This document shows, in pieces, positions 8,299 through 16,412 of a DNA stretch of 64,000 nt. The position numbers and the translations under genes are program-made. The notes beneath the pieces were generated by a model that was given only the letters and a program-made list of their open reading frames with translations, was not told where the DNA came from and ran no database searches. Within the stretch, counting starts at the first letter, position 1. Every line of letters starts with the position of its first letter. The stretch spans positions 1 to 64,000 of the forward strand of contig NZ_FWFR01000005.1 of assembly GCF_900172325.1 (NCBI RefSeq), written 5' to 3'. The DNA is from Oceanibacterium hippocampi. Lineage in GTDB: Bacteria; Pseudomonadota; Alphaproteobacteria; Sneathiellales; Sneathiellaceae.

Positions 8299-9827
8299 GC
8301 GCGTCCGAGCAGGAGCCGATTTTCCGCGTCGTGAAGGGCAGCAAGGTTTATGGCGGCGTGCACGCCATCGACGGCGTTGACTTTGATTTGCGGCCCGGCG
8401 AGATCCACGCCCTGCTCGGCGAGAACGGGGCGGGCAAGTCGACGCTTTGCAAGGCCGCCGCCGGTGCGATCAAACTGACCTCGGGCGATTGTTTTCTGGG
8501 CGGCGAGAAGGTTTCCTTTGGCTCGCCCGGCGAGGCGCTCCGGGCCGGCGTTGTCATGGTCTATCAGGAGACCAGCCTCGTCCCTTCGATGACCGTCGCG
8601 CAAAATCTCGAACTGGGCATGGAAAAGCAGTTCACCAACTATCGCCGGATCAATATTGCGGCCCAGCAGTCGCAGCAGGCGCTGAACTTCAACGTCGATC
8701 CGCTGGCTCTGGTTGAAACGCTCGGGACCGCGAAGCGACAGATGGTCGAGATCGCCCGTGCGGTGCGTCATAACGCCCGGGTGATCATTTTCGACGAACC
8801 CACGGCGAGCCTGACGCCGGAGGAAATCCAGCATCTTTTCCACCTTCTCAGACGGCTGAGGTCGGAGGGTGTCGGGATCATCTTCATCTCGCACGCACTT
8901 GAGGAAGCCCTGAAGATCGCCGATCGGATCACCGTGTTGCGCGATGGCAAGCTTGTCTCGACGCAACCGGCGGTCGGGCTGGATCGGGCTCGGATCGTCC
9001 GGATGATGGTTGGCCGCGATGTCGCGGTGACGCATTATTCCGCGCAGCCGAACGACGATGCGCTGGCGTCCGGAGGCGTCCGGCCAGAACGCAGGCGCAA
9101 GGTGCTTGCGGTCGAGAATGTGACGATGGGCAATGTCGTGAAGAACATGTCGTTCTCGGTTTATGCCGGCGAGGTCGTCGGCATGGCCGGACTTGTCGGG
9201 GCTGGCCGGACCGAGGTTGCGCATGTCATCTGCGGAGCCCGGAAAAGAAATTTCCTGCGCGGCGGCATGGTCTATCTCAACGGCCGCCCGGTGCGTTACC
9301 GGGTCCCGCGCCAGGCCGTCCGCGACGGCATCGTCTACATCACTGAGGATCGGAAGCTCGACGGCTTCTTCGAGACCATGACCGCCGACGACAATATCTA
9401 TCTCGGCTATCTTGCAGCGCCCAAGGGACGGCGCTTTCTCTATTCGCTTGCCGAACGAAAGGCGGTCGCCGAACGCTGGGTATCCAACCTGGGGATCTCG
9501 GCGCTGAAACGTAGCCTGAAGATCATCGAATACTCCGGCGGCAACCAGCAGAAGGTGGTGGTGGCCAAGTCACTCGCGCAGGAGCCGTCGGTTGTCATCT
9601 TCGACGAGCCGACCCGAGGCGTCGATGTCGGGGCGATCCCGCAGATCCATGCGGCGATCCGCGGCCTGGCGGCGGACGGCAAGGCGGTGATCGTCATCTC
9701 GTCCTATCTGCCCGAGGTTCTCGCTGTTTCGGACCGGATCCTGGTCGCCCGCGCCGGCCGGATCGTCGAGGAGATGCCGGCGGCGGACGCGACCGAAGAG
9801 AAGATCATGTATGCCGCAATTCACTGA
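8295..9827 (+). CDS. Sugar-type ABC transporter ATPase with two nucleotide-binding domains
   Basis: A 510-residue RbsA/MglA-like ATPase. The first domain has a normal Walker A (GENGAGKST) and Walker B (VIIFDEPT), but its signature region reads LGTAKRQMVEIARA instead of LSxGxxQ. The second domain has the family's degenerate P-loop (GLVGAGRTE), a normal signature (YSGGNQQKVVVAKSL) and VIIFDEPTRGVDVGA. ATG 8295 follows GGAGG and overlaps the previous stop. A longer upstream frame is an overlap artefact. It powers the importer together with the two permeases. Confidence 0.9.
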   Translation: MSASEQEPIFRVVKGSKVYGGVHAIDGVDFDLRPGEIHALLGENGAGKSTLCKAAAGAIKLTSGDCFLGGEKVSFGSPGEALRAGVVMVYQETSLVPSMTVAQNLELGMEKQFTNYRRINIAAQQSQQALNFNVDPLALVETLGTAKRQMVEIARAVRHNARVIIFDEPTASLTPEEIQHLFHLLRRLRSEGVGIIFISHALEEALKIADRITVLRDGKLVSTQPAVGLDRARIVRMMVGRDVAVTHYSAQPNDDALASGGVRPERRRKVLAVENVTMGNVVKNMSFSVYAGEVVGMAGLVGAGRTEVAHVICGARKRNFLRGGMVYLNGRPVRYRVPRQAVRDGIVYITEDRKLDGFFETMTADDNIYLGYLAAPKGRRFLYSLAERKAVAERWVSNLGISALKRSLKIIEYSGGNQQKVVVAKSLAQEPSVVIFDEPTRGVDVGAIPQIHAAIRGLAADGKAVIVISSYLPEVLAVSDRILVARAGRIVEEMPAADATEEKIMYAAIH

Positions 9828-9872
9828 TCGCGGGGGGCGGCCCGAATCCGCAGGCAGGAGGCAGTCAAGGCG

Positions 9873-11105
9873 ATGATTTACCAGATGTCGGGCAAGGTCA
9901 GTGTGTTGAAGTCCAGATTGGAGGACTTCATGGATCGTCATGTCTATCCCAACGAAGAGCGTTTCTATCGCGAGGCCGAGGAGCTTGGCCCGTGGAAAGT
10001 CTACCCGGTGATCGAGGAACTGAAACCCCTCGCGAAAGAGGCGGGTCTCTGGAATCTCTTTCTGCCCGAGAGCGAGCATGGCGCCGGCCTTTCCAACCTC
10101 GAGTATGCACCGCTTTGCGAGGTCATGGGGCGCTCGCACCTGGCGCCCGAGGTCTTCAACTGCTCGGCGCCGGATACCGGCAACATGGAGGTGCTCGCGC
10201 GCTACGGCACGGCGGAGCACGAGGAACGCTGGCTGAAGCCGTTGCTCGCCGGCGAAATCCGTTCCTGTTTCGCGATGACCGAGCCTGCGGTCGCGTCGTC
10301 GGACGCGACCAATATCGAAAGCAGGATCGTCAGGGATGGCGATGACTACGTCATCAATGGCCGCAAGTGGTACACCACCAACGCAACCGATCCGCGCTGC
10401 AAGGTTGCAATCTTCATGGGCAAGACCGATCCGGATAATCCGAATCGCCATCTCCAGCAGTCGATGATCCTCGTGCCGATGGATACACCCGGTGTGAAGG
10501 TGCTCCGCCCGTTGCCGGTCTTTGGCTTCTACGGTGTTCCGGATCGCGCCTCGGAGGTGATCTTCGAGAATGTGCGGGTGCCGGCTTCCAACATGCTGCT
10601 CGGCGAAGGGCGTGGCTTCGAGATCGCCCAGGGCCGCCTCGGTCCGGGACGCATCCATCACTGCATGCGACTGATCGGCCTCGCCGAACGGACGCTGGAG
10701 AAGATGTGCATCCGGGCTGCCAGTCGCGTTGCCTTCGGCAAAGCGGTATCAGAGCAAACCGTCACGCAGGAGCGGATCGCCGAATCCAGGATCATGATCG
10801 AACAGTCGCGCTTGCTCACCCTGAACGCAGCGCATCTGATGGACACGGTCGGGAACAAGCAGGCCAGGGCCGAGATCGCGATGATCAAGGTCGCCGTGCC
10901 GAACATGGCGTGCCGCGTCGTCGACTGGGCGATCCAGGTTCATGGCGGCGGCGGGACCAGCAACGATTTCGGTCTCACCGCAGCCTATGCGACGGCGCGT
11001 CTGCTCCGGATCGCGGACGGGCCGGACGAGGTCCACCGCAACCAGATCGCAAGGCTCGAACTTCGCAAATACTACAATCGGCCGCCGGCTTCGGCGGCCG
11101 AGTAA
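9873..11105 (+). CDS. Acyl-CoA dehydrogenase family protein
   Basis: A 410-residue FAD-dependent acyl-CoA dehydrogenase: an N-terminal helical domain, the middle beta domain with [16 protein letters not shown], and a C-terminal helical domain ending in the typical [28 protein letters not shown] Shine-Dalgarno sequence, GGAGG, lies upstream of ATG 9873; ATG 9885 is an alternative start. It follows the ATPase gene by 45 bases and precedes a broken 3-hydroxyacyl-CoA dehydrogenase gene, so the operon once encoded at least two beta-oxidation-type steps on the imported and CoA-activated acid. Confidence 0.9.
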   Translation: MIYQMSGKVSVLKSRLEDFMDRHVYPNEERFYREAEELGPWKVYPVIEELKPLAKEAGLWNLFLPESEHGAGLSNLEYAPLCEVMGRSHLAPEVFNCSAPDTGNMEVLARYGTAEHEERWLKPLLAGEIRSCFAMTEPAVASSDATNIESRIVRDGDDYVINGRKWYTTNATDPRCKVAIFMGKTDPDNPNRHLQQSMILVPMDTPGVKVLRPLPVFGFYGVPDRASEVIFENVRVPASNMLLGEGRGFEIAQGRLGPGRIHHCMRLIGLAERTLEKMCIRAASRVAFGKAVSEQTVTQERIAESRIMIEQSRLLTLNAAHLMDTVGNKQARAEIAMIKVAVPNMACRVVDWAIQVHGGGGTSNDFGLTAAYATARLLRIADGPDEVHRNQIARLELRKYYNRPPASAAE

Positions 11106-11149
11106 CGAGCGGCGCGGGGCATGCATATTCGAGCAGTAGGAGAAGACAA

Positions 11150-11268
11150 TTGACTGACGAACGGATCGGCGTTGTGGGCGCCGGGCTGATGGAGCGGGAG
11201 ATGGCGTTCGTTTTCGCGCATGCCGGTCATGACATCGTCAAGAGTGACCAAACAGACGAACCGTTGGC
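11150..11268 (+). pseudogene. 3-hydroxyacyl-CoA dehydrogenase, N-terminal remnant
   Basis: The frame opens at TTG 11150 after AGGAGAAGA and encodes the Rossmann start of a 3-hydroxyacyl-CoA dehydrogenase (ERIGVVGAGLMEREMAFVFA, then HAGHDIVKSDQTDEPLAAAL). After about 40 residues the similarity stops and antisense IS3 orfA sequence begins. The last glycine of GxGxxG is Glu here (GAGLME), so the stump has probably also decayed by point mutation. A functional product is not expected. The exact junction lies between about 11255 and 11290. Confidence 0.75.
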
Positions 11269-11505
11269 GGCGGCGTTGCCGAGCATCGCCTCCGCCAACA
11301 GTGTCTTCGGCTCGGCCTTCTCATCTTCCAGCGCCCGAAGTTTACGGGCGTCGGGAACCTCCAGCCCGCCATACTTGGCCTTCCACTTGTAATGGGTGGT
11401 GCTGCTGATCCCGTGCTTGCGGCACACATCGGCAGTCGCCATCCTCGCCTCCTGCTCCTTCAGCACCGCGATGATCTGCTCTTCCTTAAACCGTGAACGC
11501 TTCAT
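11265..11505 (-). pseudogene. IS3-family transposase OrfA, 3'-truncated
   Basis: On the minus strand the ATG at 11505, preceded by GGAGGAGA, starts MKRSRFKEEQIIAVLKEQEA and continues through the helix-turn-helix (ATADVCRKHGISSTT) and YKWKAKYGGLEV to LLAEAMLGNAA. This is typical OrfA of an IS3-family element, complete to about 80 of 88 residues. The end is replaced by sequence of the dehydrogenase stump, and orfB is absent on this side. It cannot make the OrfAB transposase. Confidence 0.85.
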
Positions 11506-11524
11506 CCGTCCGTCTCCTCCTATC

Positions 11525-11619
11525 GACAGACTCTACCTTCAGATGGGGAAGTTTGCGGGGCTCACGTCAATCGTGACAGACTCTACTTTAGCCTGGAGGA
11601 GCTTGCGGGGCTCACGTCA
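11525..11619 (-). repeat. Two direct copies of an IS3 terminus (45 bp each)
   Basis: Copies at 11525-11569 and 11575-11619 share GACAGACTCTAC, TGG, TTGCGGGGCTCACGTCA and most bases between. On the minus strand each begins TGACGTGAGCCCCGCAA, which fits a left IS end just upstream of orfA. They lie in the same orientation, five bases apart, as expected from a tandem or nested insertion rather than from the two inverted ends of one element. Confidence 0.75.
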
Positions 11620-11621
11620 GG

Positions 11622-11755
11622 GGTCGCTCCGCCAAAGGGGGCGTGCGGCCGCCGGTGGTGTAGAAGCTCATCCAGGCGGATCCGTCTGAGAAGTTCGATA
11701 AAAATGTTGTTGAGGAAGCGTCCGCGGCCATCCATAGAGAGGCTTATATTTCAGA
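11622..11755 (-). pseudogene. IS3-family transposase OrfB, internally deleted remnant
   Basis: The minus strand encodes ISLSMDGRGRFLNNIFIE, a conserved block before the last catalytic Glu region of IS3 OrfB. A deletion of about 70 bases follows, then, after a one-base frame slip, WMSFYNHRRPHAPFGG, the conserved C-terminal block. The remnant runs straight into the IS terminus at 11619. Together with the orfA fragment it shows that at least two element copies recombined here. Confidence 0.7.
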
Positions 11756-11858
11756 AAGTGCTGCTGGCGCCTGTCGAGTTCGAATGACAGCCGGAGATGA
11801 GCGCCGAGGGCGTCTGGAGAACTCGGGGCTATTCACGTGAGTGAGAACAGGCGTCCGG
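11756..11858. other. Spacer between IS debris and sulfatase stop codon
   Basis: About 100 bases have no recognisable gene. A short minus-strand open frame (11744-11926) has no ribosome binding site or known motif. The left breakpoint of the IS-associated rearrangement should lie here. Confidence 0.4.
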
Positions 11859-13520
11859 TTACACGTTATTTCCCGGGCGCGCCGGAATCGTACTGAGATT
11901 CTCCTGGGGCACTTCTGAGCCGTCAAAGAGACCGAGAAGGATGCCGCGCCTGAGAAACTTTCCGCTCATTGCGTCGAGTTCCCTATCGGAGATCGCAGTG
12001 CGTTGTGACAGGCGTCGGGCCCAGGCATGCAAGTGCTCGTAGAGGCGAGCGCGCTCTGACTCGTAGGCCGGGTCTCGCCCCAGGTCGATCAATTCTTCCG
12101 GATCGCTCTGCAGATCGAAGAACATGGGAGGCATCCCCCCTTCGGCATGAACCAGCTTCCAACGGCCATCGAAGGCCATGAAGAGACGCGCGTCGCGGTG
12201 CGTGACGCCGACCCTCTCGGCAATCGGCGTCGTCGAATAATCCATCTCGCTGATCACTACGTTCCGCCAATTCTCCGAGGACTTCCCGTGCAATAGCCCA
12301 TTCAGCGTACGGCCCTCGACGATATGGGAGGGGATTTCCCCGCCGGCGGCTTCGATGAAGGTAGCGGCAAGATCGATTGCCTCGACAAGCGCGTCGCAGG
12401 TCTGTCCGCGCGTGAAATCGGCTTCCGGTCGGGGGTCGTAAATGATCAAGGGAATCTTGACCGAACAGTCGTGGAAGAAATTCTTCTCACCTAGCCAGTG
12501 ATCACCGAGGTAGTCACCGTGGTCTGACGTCACGACGATCATCGTGTCCTCCATGCGCCCGGCTCGTTCGAGTTCCGCGAACAGCCGGCCCATCTGGTCG
12601 TCAGCCTGCTTGATCAGCCCCATGTAGGAAGGGATCGCCTTCTCCCGCACTTCCTGCCTTGAGAACGATCGCGCAACCAGTGTCTGCATATAGGCATCGA
12701 AGACCGGGTGCGGGTCCCGTTTTTCATCGTCGCTACGCACCGGCGGCAACACCTGGCCGGGACCGTACATGGTGTTATAGGGGGCCGGAACCACATAGGG
12801 CCAGTGAGGCTTGATGTAGCTAAGGTGACAGAGCCAACGATGATCGTCCCGGCCCGGTTCGGTGAGAAAGTCGATTGCTCGGCTGGTGAGCCAGGGTGTT
12901 TCGCTGTCCTCTTCGGCGACATTGGCCGGTCGGTCGATGTATTTCATGAACCAGCCCGAGGTAATCTCGCCGTCTTCAAGGGTTACCGCATTGGCGTGTT
13001 CGGTCCAGCCGTTGCGGCTATTGTATCCCTTGGCCGCCAGATACTCGTTGTAGGGCGAGGGGCGCGGGTCATAGGCGCCGTCCGGGCCCTCGGTCCAGAG
13101 CCCGTCATCGCGCACCACTACGTCGAACCCGCACTCCGAGACCCTCGCGCCGATCAACGAATCCGGCGCGATTCCGAGGCGTTCCAGGCCCTTTGCATCC
13201 GCTTCCATATGGGTCTTCCCGACCAGGAAGGCGTCCATACCCACCTCGCGCAAGTGGTCGCCCAATGTCAGTTCACCCACCTTGAGCGGAAAGTTGTTGC
13301 GCTGCGCGCCGTGGCTCTGGACATAGCGCCCGGTGTAGAAGCTCATCCGCGACGATCCGCAGATCGGCGACTGCACGTAGGCATTGGTGAATCGCAGACC
13401 CTTCGACGCCAGCCGGTCAAGATGCGGAGTCTGCAGATGCGGATGCCCGGTGCAGCTGAGATAGTCCCAGCGAAGCTGATCGAACATTATGAAAAGGATA
13501 TTGCGAACAGTACGGGGCAT
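11859..13520 (-). CDS. Sulfatase / alkaline-phosphatase-superfamily hydrolase
   Basis: About 553 residues from ATG 13520; a TTG at 13538 would add six. The metal site NILFIMFDQLRWD is near the N-terminus, and the nucleophile motif CGSSRMSFYTGRY places Cys at about residue 54. This CxSxR form is expected to be matured to formylglycine. GKTHME and VVTSDHGDYLGDHW supply further metal and active-site residues. No signal peptide is seen, so the enzyme should be cytoplasmic. It would cleave a sulfate, phosphate or phosphonate ester. It is the last gene of the TRAP-led operon, 39 bases after the alpha/beta-fold gene. Confidence 0.88.
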   Translation of the reverse strand: MPRTVRNILFIMFDQLRWDYLSCTGHPHLQTPHLDRLASKGLRFTNAYVQSPICGSSRMSFYTGRYVQSHGAQRNNFPLKVGELTLGDHLREVGMDAFLVGKTHMEADAKGLERLGIAPDSLIGARVSECGFDVVVRDDGLWTEGPDGAYDPRPSPYNEYLAAKGYNSRNGWTEHANAVTLEDGEITSGWFMKYIDRPANVAEEDSETPWLTSRAIDFLTEPGRDDHRWLCHLSYIKPHWPYVVPAPYNTMYGPGQVLPPVRSDDEKRDPHPVFDAYMQTLVARSFSRQEVREKAIPSYMGLIKQADDQMGRLFAELERAGRMEDTMIVVTSDHGDYLGDHWLGEKNFFHDCSVKIPLIIYDPRPEADFTRGQTCDALVEAIDLAATFIEAAGGEIPSHIVEGRTLNGLLHGKSSENWRNVVISEMDYSTTPIAERVGVTHRDARLFMAFDGRWKLVHAEGGMPPMFFDLQSDPEELIDLGRDPAYESERARLYEHLHAWARRLSQRTAISDRELDAMSGKFLRRGILLGLFDGSEVPQENLSTIPARPGNNV

Positions 13521-13559
13521 GGAATGATCCGAATTCAATTAAGTGCGGCGCGACAGATT

Positions 13560-14393
13560 TCAGCGAACCCGACCATGATCAAGGAATTCACGGGCAATGC
13601 TGTTGAAGGTCTCCGGTTGCTGCCAATGGACGAACCGCCCGCCGCCCTCGATCAGTCCGGCCTCCCGGAAGTTCCTCATGCCGGCAAGAACCTCGGGGTT
13701 GTCCTTGAACGGATCGTCCGCGCCGCAGATGCCGAGAACCGGAATGTCGAGCTTCTCGAAACGCGGTATCAGGTCGGGCACCGAAGACGCCACTTCAAGC
13801 ATGCCGCTGCGATAGTGCGCGGCAGAATGGCTGGCCATCAGTTCTATTGCTGGTTCACGCATCGGGTCGCCCTCGGGGGGGATGACCATATACATGGTCT
13901 TGCCGCCCTCGCGGCGTAGCAACTCGACAAGCGCTTTCTTGCCGCCGGCTTCCAGGGTCGCTGCGGAACGGCGGCCGGCCACTTCCCAGCGCTCAAGGTA
14001 GGATAGCGCATCGTGTAACTCGCTCCAGGCGCCGATAAGCATGGATTCCACGCGTTCGGGATTCTGGTTTGCGAAGTTGGCGGCGATGGTCGTGCCGAAG
14101 GCCAGTGCCACGAAGCGCGGGCGCTGCATACCGAAATGGTCGAGCAATGCCCGCAAATCGCGGGTCTGGTTCTCCACCGAGTAACCGAAAGTCGAGTTGT
14201 CGCTGCCGTGATGACCACGTCGGTCATAGGCTAGGCAACGGTGATCCCTCATGAACTCGAGGATTTGCGGTTCCCAGTAGGCCTTGCCGTGAATCTCGCC
14301 GTGGATAAAGACGATATCCTTGTCACCCGCGCCTTCGAACCAGCAGGAAAAGTCATTTCCATTGGCCCGCGCGATCCTGTTCTCGAACGGCAT
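13560..14393 (-). CDS. Alpha/beta-hydrolase-fold protein lacking the nucleophile serine
   Basis: A 277-residue alpha/beta-hydrolase fold protein. It has the oxyanion-loop motif FIHGEIHG, a GADDPF acid loop and the late FVHWQQPE histidine. At the nucleophile elbow, where GxSxG is expected, it reads ALAFG, so Ala98 replaces the serine. It may be non-hydrolytic, cofactorless in another way, or inactive. ATG 14393 is chosen because GGAGGAACA lies just upstream; the TTG 15 bases earlier is part of that site. It follows the SDR gene by 15 bases and precedes the sulfatase gene. Confidence 0.85.
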   Translation of the reverse strand: MPFENRIARANGNDFSCWFEGAGDKDIVFIHGEIHGKAYWEPQILEFMRDHRCLAYDRRGHHGSDNSTFGYSVENQTRDLRALLDHFGMQRPRFVALAFGTTIAANFANQNPERVESMLIGAWSELHDALSYLERWEVAGRRSAATLEAGGKKALVELLRREGGKTMYMVIPPEGDPMREPAIELMASHSAAHYRSGMLEVASSVPDLIPRFEKLDIPVLGICGADDPFKDNPEVLAGMRNFREAGLIEGGGRFVHWQQPETFNSIAREFLDHGRVR

Positions 14394-14408
14394 GCATTGT
14401 TCCTCCAA

Positions 14409-15164
14409 TTATTGAAACTGCGGGCGCGCGGGGCCGAGGCGCTCGACAAGCATCGTCTGAAACGCCGCCGGGTCGCGACGCAGCAATTCGACCGCTTCGG
14501 CCGCCGGTCCGGGGAAGAGCTCATTCTTTCCCTCCTCGATGGCGGCAATGATCATTGCGGCGAGTTCGTTCCTGTCGATTTTCGGCAAGTCGAGGTGACG
14601 GCTCATCTCGGTATCGACAACTTGCGGATAGACGCCGAGCACGCCTACTCCCATTGGTGCCAGTTCCGCGCGAGCCGCGATGGTGGCAATATGCGCCGCC
14701 GCCTTGCTGGCGGAATAACCGGCCATCGCCGGATTGCTGACCACGCCGACGAAACTGAGCAGATTGGTGATATGACCCCTGCCGTGGCGCGCCATGGCAG
14801 GGGCAAAGGCTAGCATCATCGCCAGTGTACCAAGGTAGTTGACCTCGATTTCAGCCTTGGCCTTCTGGAGCAGGTCATCGGTGAACAGCCGCGCGTTGGC
14901 GTTTATTCCCGCGTTGTTGATCAGAATGGTGACATGATCGGCCCACCGGTCGGCGGCAGTCGTCACTCCCCCGGGATCGGTAATGTCGAGCGCCAGCGGC
15001 ATGACACGGGGATGAACGATTTCCGGTGCCGTGCGGTCTGCGGCGATCACTTTAGTGGCGCCGTTCTCCAGCAACACTTCGACAAGGGCACCGCCGATGC
15101 CACCGCTCGCGCCGGTGACCAACGCCGTGGCGCCCCGAACCTGTATCCCGGCAAAGTCAGCCAT
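14409..15164 (-). CDS. Short-chain dehydrogenase/reductase
   Basis: A 251-residue classical SDR with the cofactor motif TGASGGIG near residue 18, the NNAG structural motif, an active-site Ser in LLSFVG and the catalytic YSASK. It would oxidise or reduce a hydroxy/keto group with NAD(P). Its start overlaps the end of the dienelactone hydrolase gene by 8 bases, which shows tight coupling in the TRAP-led operon. The substrate is unknown. Confidence 0.9.
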   Translation of the reverse strand: MADFAGIQVRGATALVTGASGGIGGALVEVLLENGATKVIAADRTAPEIVHPRVMPLALDITDPGGVTTAADRWADHVTILINNAGINANARLFTDDLLQKAKAEIEVNYLGTLAMMLAFAPAMARHGRGHITNLLSFVGVVSNPAMAGYSASKAAAHIATIAARAELAPMGVGVLGVYPQVVDTEMSRHLDLPKIDRNELAAMIIAAIEEGKNELFPGPAAEAVELLRRDPAAFQTMLVERLGPARPQFQ

Positions 15165-16389
15165 CTTCGCATTCCGTCCAATTCGGCATCAGTTCGTTGG
15201 AGGGCAGACTCGGATCAAGCAATTTTTTCGCGGCAGAAACACCACTGACCGGAAGCCCTCGTGGATCGAGTAGTCCGATCTGCACCAGGACGCTGGCCTG
15301 ATCCCAGTAGATGTGTTCGTTGTAGAGTTTATTGCCCCGGAAGCGAATTACGCTGACGAAGGGAATCTCGACATACTTCCCGGTCGGGGGCACGCCGGGC
15401 AGCATCCAGTCCATTTCGCTGTCATGGGTGAAACAGAGGATGACCTCGTTCACCACCCGGTCGGCGCCAATCGTGCGGGAGACCGGGATGCCCTTGATAT
15501 CGACCGGGTTCTTGGGGATGAAGTGATTGGCATAGAAGCGTCTCAGCCGCTTCTTGCCATAGCCGCCGGTCAGGGTCGGAATGTGGTTCACATACGGTTC
15601 GTCGACCATGGTCATCATGGTCTCATCAGCGTCGCGGGCCTCGAATTCGCAGGCACGATGCGCTTCCCACAAGGCATTGAGATCGTACCAGGGTCCAATC
15701 ACCCTGCGCAGAACCGACAGGGAACGGCTGTAGGCCATGTCGGCGGCTGTCTTGAAATAGGTTTTGCGGCCCGGGTTGGCGAAAGCATGTCCGGCCTCGG
15801 GGTAGGAGTAGATCTCTATCTCGTGGTTGTCGGCGAAACATTTGCGCAAGGAAGTGACATCGTCGGGCCCCATGAAGGGGTCTTCGGTTCCCACATGGAT
15901 GACGGTCGGAACCGGGATGTCGTCGCCGACTTGCAGCACGCGTTTAAGTCCAACCGGATAATAGGCCACAGCGCAGTCCACATGTCCGGCCGCCGCAGCG
16001 CCAATCGCAAGTCGGGCGCCCATGCAATGGCCCAGCGCGGCGACCCGACCCTTGCAGAAGTCCAGTTTCTTCAGGGTAGCGACCACGTCGGCGATATCGG
16101 CGATCGCCTGGGCGTCGTCGAGCCCCTGACCAAGAGCCATCGCGCGTTTCAGATCCCCGCCTTCATCTCGCAAGGCGAGCCTCGGTTCGCTGCGCCAGAA
16201 TATGTCGGGGGCGGCGACCACATAGCCCTCTTCGGCGAGCGAGTCGGCTATCCCCTGTATGTCCTCGGTGACGCCGAAGATCTCCTGCAGAAGAACCAAC
16301 CCAGGGCCGCTGCCCTTTGCCGGGCGCGCAAGATAAGCGCCGAAAGTTCCGCCGTGTGCAGATCGGATATCGATCCAGTTTCCGGACAT
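15157..16389 (-). CDS. Dienelactone hydrolase fused to a C-terminal SnoaL/NTF2-like domain
   Basis: A 410-residue two-domain protein. Residues about 1-228 are a dienelactone hydrolase with Cys122 in GHCMG, Asp170 and His201, plus the QEIFG motif typical of carboxymethylenebutenolidase. Residues about 235-395 look like an NTF2/SnoaL-type cone domain (YGKKRLRRFYANHF, VIRFRGNKLYNEHIYWDQ). ATG 16389 is preferred; the longer frame runs back into the TRAP permease gene. It probably opens a lactone or enol-lactone, and the second domain may bind or isomerise the same compound. Confidence 0.85.
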   Translation of the reverse strand: MSGNWIDIRSAHGGTFGAYLARPAKGSGPGLVLLQEIFGVTEDIQGIADSLAEEGYVVAAPDIFWRSEPRLALRDEGGDLKRAMALGQGLDDAQAIADIADVVATLKKLDFCKGRVAALGHCMGARLAIGAAAAGHVDCAVAYYPVGLKRVLQVGDDIPVPTVIHVGTEDPFMGPDDVTSLRKCFADNHEIEIYSYPEAGHAFANPGRKTYFKTAADMAYSRSLSVLRRVIGPWYDLNALWEAHRACEFEARDADETMMTMVDEPYVNHIPTLTGGYGKKRLRRFYANHFIPKNPVDIKGIPVSRTIGADRVVNEVILCFTHDSEMDWMLPGVPPTGKYVEIPFVSVIRFRGNKLYNEHIYWDQASVLVQIGLLDPRGLPVSGVSAAKKLLDPSLPSNELMPNWTECEDG

Positions 16390-16412
16390 GCACTTGTTCT
16401 CCAACGATCCAT

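Noticed and set aside
11657-11673. 17-base exact match between the IS remnant and the sulfatase active-site region (13332-13348), suggesting a sulfatase fragment
   Set aside because: In the IS frame these bases encode the WMSFYN block that normally precedes HRRPH in IS3 OrfB. The match arises because both proteins contain MSFY with the same codons.
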